This document shows, piece by piece, positions 40,821 to 49,882 of a DNA stretch of 64,000 nucleotides. The stretch comes from Streptomyces tropicalis (lineage in GTDB: Bacteria; Actinomycetota; Actinomycetes; Streptomycetales; Streptomycetaceae). The translations under genes were made by a program, and so were the position numbers. The notes below the pieces were generated by a model, which saw only the letters and a list, made by a program, of their open reading frames with translations, had not been told where the DNA came from and ran no database searches. The stretch spans positions 1 to 64,000 of the forward strand of contig NZ_JARJBB010000020.1 in assembly GCF_029269835.1 (NCBI RefSeq), given 5' to 3'. Each line of letters starts with the position of its first letter. Position 1 is the stretch's first letter.

Positions 40821-42755
40821 GTGACCGGGACGGGTGTGGAGATCGGCGCGCAGGCAGCGCGTGCGCGTGCCCTGGCCGTGCTGCGGGTGCGCAGCCGGGC
40901 GCTGGCCGTCGCCCTGCTGCCCGCGGCCTGCGCCGTGGTGCTGCTCGCGGGCGGCGGCACGGGGCATCTGACGGGCCGGGGCTGGGACCTGGCCCGCTGG
41001 ATCGTGGGCGCCGTCGCGGTCGTCGTGCTGCTCGCCGCCGGAGCGGTCGGGCTGGTCGTCGCCCGCGCCCGGCCCGCGACCACGCCGACGGTCCCGATCG
41101 CCGAGGCGGCCGCGCCGGACCTGTACCGGCTGGTGCGCGACCTCGCGGAGCGCCTCGACGTGCCCGCCCCGTCCGCCATAGCCCTGACCCCGGACTGCGA
41201 CAGCTGGCTGGAGGACCGCACCCACCCGGCGCACGGCCCGCCCCCGCGCACCGGCCGGGACGAGCCGGACGGGGTGAGCGGCACGGCCGCCGCCCGGTCG
41301 CGGCGCGCCGCCGCTCCCGTCCTCGTGATCGGCTCCCCGTTCCTGTGGTGGATGCGGGTGGGCGAGCTGCGTGCGGTCCTCGCGCCGGTCGTCGCCGGCA
41401 CGGGGCCCTCGGCGCACCCCGACATCGCCGCGGCCCGCCGCTTCGTCCGCGGGCTGGACGCGGCCGTCGCGGTCGCCTCGACCTCGGGCCGCTGCCCCGT
41501 GTCCCGGTCGGTGTGCGCGTCCCTCGGCCGGGCCGCCCGGCTGATGCTGCGGGCCTGCCGGGATCACGCCACGGAGATGGAGCGGGGCGTGGCGTCGGCG
41601 GCCGCCGAGCGCGCCCAGGCCGTGGACTACGGGCTGCGGATCGTCGCCCAGGAGCAGGTCGGCCTGGCGTACGCCGGGTGGGACCGGCTGCTGACCCGGG
41701 TCGCGCTGCCCGCCTGGCGCATGGGCCGCTGGCCGGCGCGCCTGGACGCCGGCGTGGTCGCGGCCCTCACCGAGCTGTCCCGCCGGGACCGGCTGGCCGA
41801 GGGGTTCGCCTCGCGGCTCGGCGAGCGCCCCGCCTGCGACCTGCTGGAGGAGCCCGGCACGGTGGACGAGGCCGCCTCGCTGCTGGCCGCCCGGCTCTTC
41901 CACGGCGGACCCGCCGAGCACGGCCCGGGCTGGTCCCCGGTGGACTGGGGGGCGTACCCGGACGAGGTCGTCGACCGCACCTGGCGCAGCGACGCGGCCC
42001 GGCTGCACCGGGTGCTGGACGCCCAGGGCGTGCGCGGCACCGTGGACACCCCGGCGGCGGACCCGCACGGGCCGACCCTGGCCCGGGTCCTGGACCATCT
42101 GTCGGCGGGCCCGTCCGCCTCCGGCGACGCGGACTCCGGTCCCGGCACCGGGCCGCTGACGGCCGGCTCCCCGTACGGACGGCACGGCACGGCCGCGACC
42201 GGCGGCATATCCGGTGCCGAGGGGCTGCCCGGAATCGGGGGTGCGCCCGGCACGGGAGGGACACCGGGGACCGAAGGGGGACACGTACCGGCGGAGGCCG
42301 CCCCCGCGTACGGGGGCGAGGACGGGGATGAAGCGCCCGAGTTCGGCAGCGAGCGGACCGCCGCCCTCGCGGCCGGTCTGAGCGCCGCGCTGGCCCGCGA
42401 GGAGGCCGCCGTCCCGGCGGGCGCCACCGCGGCCGGGACCGCCGGGCCGACCGCCGGGGGCCTCCTGGGGGACGAGGGCGCACTGCCGCTGTTCCCCCTC
42501 CAGCCGCCGCGCACCGGCCGCGAGCTGCTCACCGACCACGTCACCGCGATGGTGTGCTGCGCCGCGATGGACACGGCGGGGGCGGTCCCGGGCCTGGACT
42601 GGCTGGACGGCCCCGCGCTGCTGATCCACGGCGAGCGGGCGGCCGACCTCGGCTCCAAGGTGCTGGCTCTGATCGAGGACGGTGACCCGGTCCCGCTGCG
42701 GACCTGGCTGACCGACCTCGGCATACGCCCGGAGAAGCCGGTGCGGCTGGGCTGA
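40821..42755 (+). CDS. Membrane protein with degenerate M48-peptidase-like domain
   Basis: The 644-aa protein has two N-terminal helices (~27-45 and 60-82), then a region laid out like an M48 peptidase: P-V-L-V-I-G-S-P-F-L-W-W and E-L-R-A-V-L-A-P-V-V-A-G-T, where active enzymes have H-E-x-x-H. Further on, A-T-E-M-E-R-G-V-A-S-A-A-A occupies the place of the third zinc-ligand segment. The zinc histidines are absent, so it is probably a pseudoenzyme. A Gly/Ala-rich linker (~430-540) and a conserved end (L-F-P-L-Q-P-P onward) follow. The function is unknown. Confidence 0.75.
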   Translation: MTGTGVEIGAQAARARALAVLRVRSRALAVALLPAACAVVLLAGGGTGHLTGRGWDLARWIVGAVAVVVLLAAGAVGLVVARARPATTPTVPIAEAAAPDLYRLVRDLAERLDVPAPSAIALTPDCDSWLEDRTHPAHGPPPRTGRDEPDGVSGTAAARSRRAAAPVLVIGSPFLWWMRVGELRAVLAPVVAGTGPSAHPDIAAARRFVRGLDAAVAVASTSGRCPVSRSVCASLGRAARLMLRACRDHATEMERGVASAAAERAQAVDYGLRIVAQEQVGLAYAGWDRLLTRVALPAWRMGRWPARLDAGVVAALTELSRRDRLAEGFASRLGERPACDLLEEPGTVDEAASLLAARLFHGGPAEHGPGWSPVDWGAYPDEVVDRTWRSDAARLHRVLDAQGVRGTVDTPAADPHGPTLARVLDHLSAGPSASGDADSGPGTGPLTAGSPYGRHGTAATGGISGAEGLPGIGGAPGTGGTPGTEGGHVPAEAAPAYGGEDGDEAPEFGSERTAALAAGLSAALAREEAAVPAGATAAGTAGPTAGGLLGDEGALPLFPLQPPRTGRELLTDHVTAMVCCAAMDTAGAVPGLDWLDGPALLIHGERAADLGSKVLALIEDGDPVPLRTWLTDLGIRPEKPVRLG

Positions 42756-43174
42756 CCCGGCCGGCCGGCGGGCCCGGTCGGGGCCCTGGGCAGATCGCGG
42801 GCCGAAACGTCGGTTTACCGGATCCCCGGCTTCCACTTTCGGCCAATTCGCAACGAATAGTGACAGCATGCATGCGTTATGTGATGTGCTGGGACCGAAC
42901 ACCCATGTGGCAATCGCGCGCGACATACGACACACCGCACACCGGGCGCCCCGCGGCCTCGGCGGCACCCACCGCGTAGCGTGCGGCACGGCACGGCACG
43001 GCACTGCACGACGCACGGCAGGCGGCGCGACGCCGACCCGGGACACACGGCACCGCGGCGCACGGCACCACGTACGGCACGACACGAGCACAGGGCAGCG
43101 CACGGGGCAGGCACCGGCCGGCGCACACACGCCGGCACACGACTGACCACGGGGGCACGAGGGAGGGGACGGCC
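42756..43174. other. Gene-free region with T-poor low-complexity leader
   Basis: About 100 bp after 42800 are of lower GC (AATTCGCAACGAATAG, ATGCATGCG) and may hold the promoter of the downstream gene. From ~42975 to 43145 the plus strand is built of GCACGGCAC/ACACGGCACC-type words with only a handful of T residues. The 92-codon frame across it is His/Thr/Arg/Gly noise. A GGGAGGGG ribosome site precedes the next gene. Confidence 0.65.
42975..43145 (+). repeat. GCACGGCAC-like low-complexity array
   Basis: The stretch starts with four successive GGCAC words and decays into related CA/CG-rich words. Fewer than ten T residues occur in ~170 nt on this strand. Confidence 0.7.
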
Positions 43175-44665
43175 ATGGGGTCGGAGCACATCCGCCGCTG
43201 GGAGTCGGGGGCACTCGCGCACGCCGTCACGGACCCCTTCGGCCAGGGGCCGGTCCCCTGGCTGCGCGGCAGCGAGACGTACTTCGACGACACCGGACAC
43301 GTGGTCCCCTGGTACGTGGACCCGGCGCCGCAGACCCCGGCCGGCGGTCCCCGCGTCCCGGCCCCCCGGTCCTCCGGCGACCCCCGCTCGGCCGACGACG
43401 TCCACGGCCAGATCAAAGGATTCACCGCCACCGGTGCCGTCGCGCCCGGTGAGGCGATCGACTTCCACGTCACGGTCGACCCGCCGCAGCAGTTCAGCGT
43501 CGACGTCTACCGCATCGGGCACTACGGCGGCGACGGCGCAGCCAAGATCACCACCAGTCCCCGGCTGTCCGGCATCGTCCAGCACCCGCCGCTGGCCGCC
43601 GACCGCACGGTCTCCTGCCACCACTGGTGGCTGTCCTGGCGGCTGCAGGTCCCCTCCTACTGGAGCATCGGCGCCTACGTCGCGGTCCTCACCACGGCCG
43701 ACGGCTACCGCTCCCACGTGCCCTTCACCGTCCGCGACGACCGCCCCGCGGACCTGCTCCTGCTGCTGCCCGACATCACCTGGCAGGCCTACAACCTCTA
43801 CCCCGAGGACGGCCGCACCGGCGCCAGCCTCTACCACGCCTGGGACGCCTCGGGCCGGCTGCTCGGCGAGCGGGACGCCGCGACCACGGTCTCCTTCGAC
43901 CGGCCCTACGCCGGCGCGGGCCTGCCCCTGCACGTGGGCCACGCCTACGACTTCATCCGCTGGGCCGAGCGCTACGGCTACGACCTCGCCTACGCCGACG
44001 CCCGCGACCTGCACGCCGGCCGCGTCGACCCCACCCGCTACCGCGGCCTGGTCTTCCCCGGGCACGACGAGTACTGGTCGGCCGGCATGCGCCGGAACGC
44101 CGAACACGCCCGCGACCACGGAACCTCCCTGGTGTTCCTCTCCGCCAACACCATGTACTGGCAGGTGGAGCTCGGCCCCTCCCCGTCCGGTGTCCCCGAC
44201 CGCCTGCTGACCTGCCGCAAGCGCCGTGGGCCGGGCCGGCCGGTGCTGTGGCGGGAGATCGACCGGCCCGAGCAGCAGCTGGTCGGCATCCAGTACGCGG
44301 GCCGCGTCCCCGAGCCGCACCCGCTGATCGTGCGCAACGCCGGCCACTGGCTGTGGGAGGCGACCGGGGCGCAGGAGGGCGACGGCATCGAGGGCCTGGT
44401 CGCGGGCGAGGCCGACCGCTACTTCCCCCGCGCCCCGCTCCCCGACCACCAGGACCGCATCCTGCTCGCCCACTCGCCGTACACCGACGGCGAGGGCGTC
44501 CTGCGCCACCAGGAGACGTCGCTGTACCGGGCCCCGTCCGGCGCCCTGGTCTTCGCGTCCGGGACGTTCGCCTGGTCCCCGGCACTGGACCGGCCCGGCC
44601 ACGTCGACCCGCGGGTCCAGCGCGCGACGGCCAACCTCCTGGACCGCATCTGCAAACGGGACTGA
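43175..44665 (+). CDS. N,N-dimethylformamidase beta-subunit-like protein
   Basis: The 496-aa protein matches the DMFase beta C-terminal domain layout: a beta-sandwich middle (V-D-V-Y-R-I-G-H-Y-G-G), then T-W-Q-A-Y-N-L-Y, Y-D-L-A-Y-A-D-A-R-D-L-H, F-P-G-H-D-E-Y-W-S and F-L-S-A-N-T-M-Y-W-Q. The H-D-E-Y-W and S-A-N motifs are those conserved in the family. Bacterial DMFase hydrolyses dimethylformamide, but most streptomycete relatives have no known substrate. No signal peptide or small alpha subunit is seen. The start ATG has GGGAGGGG upstream. Confidence 0.82.
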   Translation: MGSEHIRRWESGALAHAVTDPFGQGPVPWLRGSETYFDDTGHVVPWYVDPAPQTPAGGPRVPAPRSSGDPRSADDVHGQIKGFTATGAVAPGEAIDFHVTVDPPQQFSVDVYRIGHYGGDGAAKITTSPRLSGIVQHPPLAADRTVSCHHWWLSWRLQVPSYWSIGAYVAVLTTADGYRSHVPFTVRDDRPADLLLLLPDITWQAYNLYPEDGRTGASLYHAWDASGRLLGERDAATTVSFDRPYAGAGLPLHVGHAYDFIRWAERYGYDLAYADARDLHAGRVDPTRYRGLVFPGHDEYWSAGMRRNAEHARDHGTSLVFLSANTMYWQVELGPSPSGVPDRLLTCRKRRGPGRPVLWREIDRPEQQLVGIQYAGRVPEPHPLIVRNAGHWLWEATGAQEGDGIEGLVAGEADRYFPRAPLPDHQDRILLAHSPYTDGEGVLRHQETSLYRAPSGALVFASGTFAWSPALDRPGHVDPRVQRATANLLDRICKRD

Positions 44666-44779
44666 CGGATCCGCCCGCCCCGCCCGGCCGCTCCGGGCCC
44701 CTGACCCACCCCCTGTCCGAGGCCGGTCCTCCGCATACGGGAGAATCGAGGCACTTGGACAGAACCACGGGGAGGAACC

Positions 44780-45682
44780 GTGTCCGGATTCGTCGAAAAG
44801 CCCGAGCCGATCGAGGTTCCGGGTCTGGTGCATCTGCACACCGGCAAGGTGCGCGACCTGTACCGGAACGAGGCGGGTGACCTCGTGATGGTCGCCAGCG
44901 ACCGCATGTCCGCCTACGACTGGGTCCTGCCGACCGAGATCCCCGACAAGGGCCGCGTCCTCACCCGGCTCTCCCTGTGGTGGTTCGACCGCCTCGCCGA
45001 CCTCGTCCCCCACCACGTCCTGAGCACCGACCTGCCCGAGGGCGCCCCCGCCGACTGGGCCGGCCGCACCCTGGTCTGCTCCTCGCTGCGGATGGTCCCG
45101 GTGGAGTGCGTGGCCCGCGGCTACCTCACCGGCTCCGGCCTGGCGGAGTACGAGCAGACCCGCACGGTCTGCGGCCTCGCCCTGCCCGAGGGCCTGGTGG
45201 ACGGCTCCGAGCTGCCCGCCCCGATCTTCACCCCGGCCACCAAGGCGGAGGTCGGCGAGCACGACGAGAACGTCTCCTACGAGGAGGTGGCCCGGCAGGT
45301 CGGCGCCGACACCGCCGCCCGGCTGCGCCGCACGACCCTCGACGTCTACGGACGCGCCCGGGACATCGCCCGCGACCGCGGCATCGTCCTCGCGGACACC
45401 AAGTTCGAGTTCGGCTTCGACGCCGAGGACCGCCTCGTCCTCGCCGACGAGGTCCTCACCCCGGACTCCTCCCGCTTCTGGCCGGCCGACCAGTGGCAGC
45501 CGGGCCGCGCGCAGCCGTCCTACGACAAGCAGTTCGTCCGGGACTGGCTGACCTCCGCGGAGTCCGGCTGGGACCGCCGCGGCGAGCAGCCCCCGCCGCC
45601 GCTGCCGCCGCAGGTGGTCGAGGCGACCCGGGCGAAGTACCTGGAGGCGTACGAGCGTCTGACGGGGATGAGCTGGAGCTGA
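44780..45682 (+). CDS. purC: SAICAR synthetase
   Basis: The 300-aa protein has the ATP-grasp-like SAICAR motifs G-K-V-R-D-L-Y, A-S-D-R-M-S-A-Y-D, C-V-A-R-G-Y-L-T-G-S-G and L-A-D-T-K-F-E-F-G. It catalyses ligation of aspartate to CAIR in purine synthesis. GTG 44780 has a GGGGAGGA site. Motifs are complete and length is typical. Confidence 0.96.
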   Translation: MSGFVEKPEPIEVPGLVHLHTGKVRDLYRNEAGDLVMVASDRMSAYDWVLPTEIPDKGRVLTRLSLWWFDRLADLVPHHVLSTDLPEGAPADWAGRTLVCSSLRMVPVECVARGYLTGSGLAEYEQTRTVCGLALPEGLVDGSELPAPIFTPATKAEVGEHDENVSYEEVARQVGADTAARLRRTTLDVYGRARDIARDRGIVLADTKFEFGFDAEDRLVLADEVLTPDSSRFWPADQWQPGRAQPSYDKQFVRDWLTSAESGWDRRGEQPPPPLPPQVVEATRAKYLEAYERLTGMSWS

Positions 45683-45740
45683 GGCACCGCGCCCCGGACC
45701 GCTCCGAGGCGCCGCCCGCGCTCCCCGGGCCGCACACGTG

Positions 45741-45769
45741 AGAAGCCCCCGGTGGAACCGGGGGCTTCT
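45741..45769 (-). terminator. Terminator shared between purC and tRNA-Gly
   Basis: AGAAGCCCCCGG (45741-45752) pairs perfectly with 45758-45769. It lies 3' of the minus-strand tRNA and 58 nt after the purC stop, so it can serve both directions. Confidence 0.85.
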
Positions 45770-45772
45770 TCA

Positions 45773-45848
45773 TGGAGCGGACGACGAGGCTCGAACTCGC
45801 GACCTCAACCTTGGCAAGGTTGCGCTCTACCAACTGAGCTACGTCCGC
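45773..45848 (-). tRNA. tRNA-Gly(GCC), CCA encoded
   Basis: Acceptor GCGGACG/CGTCCGC, anticodon stem CAACC/GGTTG with loop TTGCCAA (anticodon GCC), T arm GCGAGTTCGAGCCTCGT, discriminator T followed by encoded CCA. The body is identical to the tRNA-Gly at 49657. Confidence 0.97.
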
Positions 45849-45871
45849 AGTGCGCCGTGGCGCGAGAGCAA

Positions 45872-46495
45872 CTATACCCAACCTCGCCCGCGTGCGAGGC
45901 GCACTGCCGCGTGGCGGTTCTCCGCCCCGAGCTTGGTCACCGCCGAGGAGAGGTAGTTCCGCACGGTGCCCGGCGACAGCGCCGCCCGTGCGGCGATCTC
46001 CGCGACGGGCGCCCCGTCGGCGGCCAGTTCCAGCACCTCCGCCTCGCGCGCGGTCAGCGGGGAGTCCCCGGCGGAGATCGCGTCGGCCGCCAACTCCGGG
46101 TCGACGTAGCGGTTTCCCGCGTGGACGGTCCGGATGACCTCGGCGAGCCGCTGCGCGCTGACGGTCTTCGGGACGAATCCTCGCACCCCGGCCGCCAGCG
46201 CCCGCTTCAGGTGCCCGGGCCGTCCGTGCCCGGTGACGATCAGGACCCGGCAGTCCGGCAGGTCCGTCCGCAGGGATGTGGCGACCTTCACACCGTCCGC
46301 GCCGGGCATCTGGAGGTCCAGCACGGCGACGTCGGGTGCGTGCGCCATCGCCATCGCCAGCGCCTCGGGCCCGCTCGCCGCCTCCGCGACGACGAGGAGG
46401 TCGTCCTCCAGGGCGAGCAGCGCTGCCAGGGCCCCGCGGATGAGGTGCTCGTCGTCGGCGAGCAGCAGCCGGACCGGGCGGGGGGACGGAGTCAT
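45872..46495 (-). CDS. NarL/LuxR-type response regulator
   Basis: The 207-aa protein has a receiver domain (L-L-A-D-D-E, phospho-acceptor in A-V-L-D-L-Q-M-P, V-P-K-T-V) and a C-terminal LuxR helix-turn-helix (L-T-A-R-E-A-E-V-L-E-L-A, S-P-G-T-V-R-N-Y-L). ATG 46495 overlaps the kinase stop. It is the last gene of an ABC-transporter operon and probably controls that operon. Confidence 0.92.
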   Translation of the reverse strand: MTPSPRPVRLLLADDEHLIRGALAALLALEDDLLVVAEAASGPEALAMAMAHAPDVAVLDLQMPGADGVKVATSLRTDLPDCRVLIVTGHGRPGHLKRALAAGVRGFVPKTVSAQRLAEVIRTVHAGNRYVDPELAADAISAGDSPLTAREAEVLELAADGAPVAEIAARAALSPGTVRNYLSSAVTKLGAENRHAAVRLARGRGWV

Positions 46496-47784
46496 GGGGT
46501 GACCTCGCTCAGCGGGGCGGACGCGGGCGGCGGGACAGGGGGTGCGCCGTCCGCGGGCGGCGGCAGGGGCACCGCGGCGGTGAGCCGGAACCGGCCGGGC
46601 CCGGCCGGCCCGGCGCACAGGGTGCCGTCGAGCTGGGCCAGGCGCTCCCGCAGTCCCGCGAGGCCGGACCCGCGACCGGCCTCGGGGCCGGGACACCGCT
46701 CCGGCACCCCGTCGTTCTCCACGGTCAGCTCGGCGCCGCCGTCCGCCACCCGCAGGGTGACGGCGCACGTCCGGGGCGCGCCGTGCCGGAGGACGTTGGT
46801 GGCGGCCTCGCGAACCACCCAGCCGAGCGCGGACTGCACGGACGCGGGCAGCCCGGCGGCCGATCCGGTCACCGTGCAGGCGATGCCCGCGGCCGCCAGC
46901 ACCCCCTGGGCACCGGTCAGTTCGGCTCCCAGGTCCGCCTCGCGGTAGCCGCGGACGACGGCGCGCACCTCGCGCTGCGACTCCTGGGCCAGCCGCTGCA
47001 CCTCGGTCATCTGCGCCACGGCCTCCGGCCGTCCCCGCTGCGCGAGCTGCACGGCCAGCTCGGCCTTCAGCGCGATGACCGCCAGGTTGCGCCCCAACAC
47101 GTCGTGCAGGTCCCGCCCGAACCGCAGGCGCTCCTCGGCCACGGCGAGCCGGGCCTCGATCTCGCGGGCCCGTTCCGCCTCCCACAGCACGGACAGCGTC
47201 CAGGCCCCGCAGCGCGCGGCGGACAGGGAGAAGCCCGCGGCGAAGGCGATCACCACCACCGTGGCCACGAGACCGGGACCGAGGGGCCGCACGACAGCGA
47301 GGGCGGCCACGAGCGCCACGGCGAGGGCCGCGCTCCGGCGCAGGAAGACGTGGACCGGCACGGCGAGCGCGTACGGCAGGCCGAACGGCATGAGTGCCGC
47401 ACCGATCGAGAGCCGGGTCGTGACGGGATCCGTCCCGTGCACCGAGGCGAGCACCACGATCAGGGCGAGCGCCAGGCCGAGCAGGGCGGCGGGAGGGACC
47501 ATCGCGCGCGGCGGCAGCGCGCGGCGCCCGAGGTAGTGGTCGAGCGCGTGCCGGAGCCCACGGCCGGCCGCAGCGCACTGCAGGACGGTCACCACGACGA
47601 GGAGCCCGCCGAGCGTCAACGGCAGCGGCCTGCGGTCGAGGCCGCCCACCATGGGCAGCAGCAGCCAGCTGAGCGGGAACACCCAGATGCTGGCGTGCCA
47701 GGTGACCACGCTCTGCAGCTCGACCCGCTCGGCCTTGCTGAGGGCACGCCAGTGCCGTTGATGCCACCGCCGGATCCGCCCCAT
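46492..47784 (-). CDS. NarL-type sensor histidine kinase (HisKA_3)
   Basis: The 430-aa protein has about six transmembrane helices in the first ~210 residues, then the HisKA_3 motif F-G-R-D-L-H-D-V-L-G-R-N-L-A with its phospho-acceptor His. A HATPase domain follows with N-V-L-R-H and G-S-G-L-A-G-L. There is no extracytoplasmic sensor domain, as in intramembrane-sensing kinases paired with ABC exporters. ATG 47784 is preferred for a GGGGGG site; a GTG at 47802 overlapping the permease stop is possible. Confidence 0.9.
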   Translation of the reverse strand: MGRIRRWHQRHWRALSKAERVELQSVVTWHASIWVFPLSWLLLPMVGGLDRRPLPLTLGGLLVVVTVLQCAAAGRGLRHALDHYLGRRALPPRAMVPPAALLGLALALIVVLASVHGTDPVTTRLSIGAALMPFGLPYALAVPVHVFLRRSAALAVALVAALAVVRPLGPGLVATVVVIAFAAGFSLSAARCGAWTLSVLWEAERAREIEARLAVAEERLRFGRDLHDVLGRNLAVIALKAELAVQLAQRGRPEAVAQMTEVQRLAQESQREVRAVVRGYREADLGAELTGAQGVLAAAGIACTVTGSAAGLPASVQSALGWVVREAATNVLRHGAPRTCAVTLRVADGGAELTVENDGVPERCPGPEAGRGSGLAGLRERLAQLDGTLCAGPAGPGRFRLTAAVPLPPPADGAPPVPPPASAPLSEVTP

Positions 47785-47798
47785 CGCCGCGCCCCCCG

Positions 47799-48578
47799 TC
47801 ACCTACGCGGTTCCCACCGGAACCACCGCCGTACAGCAAACACGGCGACGAGGCACCAGGCCAGTGCCGACACCAGAGCGCCCAGCAGCTCGTACGAGTC
47901 CAGCCGGCCGGTCCAGCCCGCGCCGACCAGCCGCATCGGCCCGGACAGCGGCAGGAGGGCACAGACGGAGGCGATCCGGTCGGGAAGGAGGCCGGCCGGG
48001 ACGGCGATGCCGGAGCCCACCATGGAGACGAACACCAGCGGCAGCGCCGTGACCTGGCCGCTCTCCACGCTCCGGGTGACGGCCGCGGTGAGCGCGGCCA
48101 GCGCGGGGCTCAGGACGAGCCCCGACACCAGCCCGAGCACGGTCAGGTACGGGGCTCGGGGCGCTCCGGTGTGCAGCAGCACCCCGCAGGCCACGCTCAG
48201 CAGCAGGGCCTGGGCCAGGCCGAGTGCGACGGCCGGCAGGGCCGTGCCGGTGAGGATCTCGGTGTCGGAGAGCTCGCCGGTGCGCAGCCGTTTGAGGACG
48301 AGTTCCTCGCGGCGGGCGACGTAGGTGTTCACCAGGGAGGTGTACACGGCGAAGAGGAAGGAGAAGCCGATCGCGGCCGTCGCCATCGCCCCGCCGACCG
48401 GCAGGCCGCTCTTCGCCGGCTCCATCCGGTCGAGGGCGGGGCGGACGGTGAAGGGCAGGACCAGGGGGACGGCCAGCGCGGTGAACACGACCCCGCGGTT
48501 GCGGCCGAGCAGGGCCAGTTCGGCCCGGGCCAGTGCCCGCATCCGGCGGCCCGCCGGTGCCAAGGCGATGCTGCTCAT
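47799..48578 (-). CDS. ABC-2 type transporter permease
   Basis: The 259-aa protein has six hydrophobic segments in the ABC-2 pattern and the conserved R-R-E-E-L-V-L-K-R-L-R-T-G stretch after TM2. ATG 48578 overlaps the ATPase stop (ATGA). With its ATPase it probably exports a lipid-like or antibiotic compound (DrrAB class). Confidence 0.9.
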   Translation of the reverse strand: MSSIALAPAGRRMRALARAELALLGRNRGVVFTALAVPLVLPFTVRPALDRMEPAKSGLPVGGAMATAAIGFSFLFAVYTSLVNTYVARREELVLKRLRTGELSDTEILTGTALPAVALGLAQALLLSVACGVLLHTGAPRAPYLTVLGLVSGLVLSPALAALTAAVTRSVESGQVTALPLVFVSMVGSGIAVPAGLLPDRIASVCALLPLSGPMRLVGAGWTGRLDSYELLGALVSALAWCLVAVFAVRRWFRWEPRR

Positions 48579-49507
48579 GCCATGACCTCCTGCTCGCGGG
48601 CGATCCCTAGGAACGCCTCCTCCAGGGAGGCCGAGCGCGCGTCGAGACCACTGAGCACGACCCCGGACCGCTCGGCCCACGTCAGCACGCCGGTGGCGGT
48701 GCGCTGCAGCTCCCGGGTCCGCAGCCGTACGACGCCGCCGTCGACCTCGTGCCCGCAGACGCCGAGTTCGGCGAGCGGAGGCAGGTCCCCCAGGAAGTAC
48801 CCGTCCGGCAGCCGGAAGGAGATCCGGGCGGGCTGGGCGGCGGTCACCTCGGCCGGGGTGCCGGTGGTGGCGATGCGTCCGTCGTGCAGGATCGCGAGCC
48901 GGTCGGCGAGGCCCTCGGCCTCGTCCAGGTAGTGGGTGGTGAGCAGCACGGTCGTCCCGCCGTCGCGCAGGGCGCGCACCAAGTCCCAGGTGTCCCGGCG
49001 GCCTTCGGCGTCCAGTCCGGTCGTCGGCTCGTCCAGGAACAGCACCTCGGGGTCGCCGAGCAGGGCGAGGGCCAGGTCCAGCCGCCGCCGTTCGCCGCCG
49101 GAGAGCTGTTTGACCCGTACGCCGGCCCGCCCGCCGAGCCCGACCAGGTGCAGCACCTCCCCCTCCGGGCGGGCCCCGCTGACGCAGCCCGCCCACATCC
49201 GCACGGTCTCGGCGACGGTCAGCTCGGCCGGGAAGCCGCCCTCCTGGAGCATGACGCCGGTGCGCGGCCGGACGGCGGCGCGTTCGGTGTACGGATCGCG
49301 GCCCAGCACCCGGACGCGTCCCGAGGCCGGTGGGGAGAGGCCCTCGATCACCTCGACCGTCGATGTCTTGCCCGCGCCGTTGGTGCCCAGCAGGGCGAAG
49401 ACCTCGCCGCGTTTCACGTGGAACGTGATCCCGCGCACCGCCTCGAACCCGCCCGCGTAGACCCGGCGCAGGTCGGTGATCTCCATCACGTGTTCGTTCG
49501 CGTCCAT
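48575..49507 (-). CDS. ABC transporter ATP-binding protein (DrrA class)
   Basis: The 310-aa protein has Walker A G-T-N-G-A-G-K-T, Q-loop M-L-Q-E-G-G, signature L-S-G-G-E-R-R-R, Walker B V-L-F-L-D-E-P-T-T-G-L-D and the H-loop T-T-H-Y-L-D-E-A, plus the C-terminal extension typical of drug-exporting ATPases. It heads the four-gene operon ATPase-permease-kinase-regulator. An in-frame ATG at residue 8 is an alternative start. Confidence 0.93.
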   Translation of the reverse strand: MDANEHVMEITDLRRVYAGGFEAVRGITFHVKRGEVFALLGTNGAGKTSTVEVIEGLSPPASGRVRVLGRDPYTERAAVRPRTGVMLQEGGFPAELTVAETVRMWAGCVSGARPEGEVLHLVGLGGRAGVRVKQLSGGERRRLDLALALLGDPEVLFLDEPTTGLDAEGRRDTWDLVRALRDGGTTVLLTTHYLDEAEGLADRLAILHDGRIATTGTPAEVTAAQPARISFRLPDGYFLGDLPPLAELGVCGHEVDGGVVRLRTRELQRTATGVLTWAERSGVVLSGLDARSASLEEAFLGIAREQEVMA

Positions 49508-49620
49508 GGCTTCAGCGTCCTGCCGGCGGAGGGCCGGGAGCAGTGCGCGGTGTCATCGCTCGGCATGACACATGTCAGGTGCGGAGGGACGCGAAAGGAG
49601 GACCGGGAGACAGAGAACGA

Positions 49621-49650
49621 AAAGACCCCGATCTCAGGACCGGGGTCTTT
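49621..49650 (-). terminator. tRNA-Gly terminator
   Basis: AAAGACCCCG (49621-49630) pairs with 49641-49650; on the minus strand the stem ends in a short T run. It lies 7 nt 3' of the tRNA. Confidence 0.8.
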
Positions 49651-49656
49651 TTTCCG

Positions 49657-49729
49657 AGCGGACGACGAGGCTCGAACTCGCGACCTCAACCTTGGCAAGG
49701 TTGCGCTCTACCAACTGAGCTACGTCCGC
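49657..49729 (-). tRNA. tRNA-Gly(GCC), second copy, no encoded CCA
   Basis: The 73-nt body is identical to the copy at 45776-45848, but the bases after discriminator T are CGG rather than CCA, so 3' CCA must be added by the nucleotidyltransferase. Confidence 0.97.
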
Positions 49730-49810
49730 ATTGCCTCCGACCGGCTCCCACCGATCGGCGCGAGCACCAGCCTACCTGATCCACATGTGTGGTCCGGACC
49801 GGCGGTGCAG

Positions 49811-49882
49811 AGCGGGTGACAGGAATCGCACACTGCGCCTTCCCCCTGGAAGGGGGATGTTCTACTACTGAACTACACCCGC
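49811..49882 (-). tRNA. tRNA-Gly(TCC)
   Basis: Acceptor GCGGGTG/CACCCGC, anticodon stem TCCCC/GGGGA with loop CTTCCAG (anticodon TCC), T arm TGTGCGATTCCTGTC (weak stem), discriminator T. CCA not encoded. It reads GGA/GGG codons and forms a cluster with the tRNA-Gly(GCC) 81 nt away. Confidence 0.95.

Noticed and set aside
42868..43146. A 92-codon plus-strand frame across the low-complexity region
   Set aside because: Its His/Arg/Thr/Gly composition follows directly from the GCACGGCAC repeats; no ribosome site.
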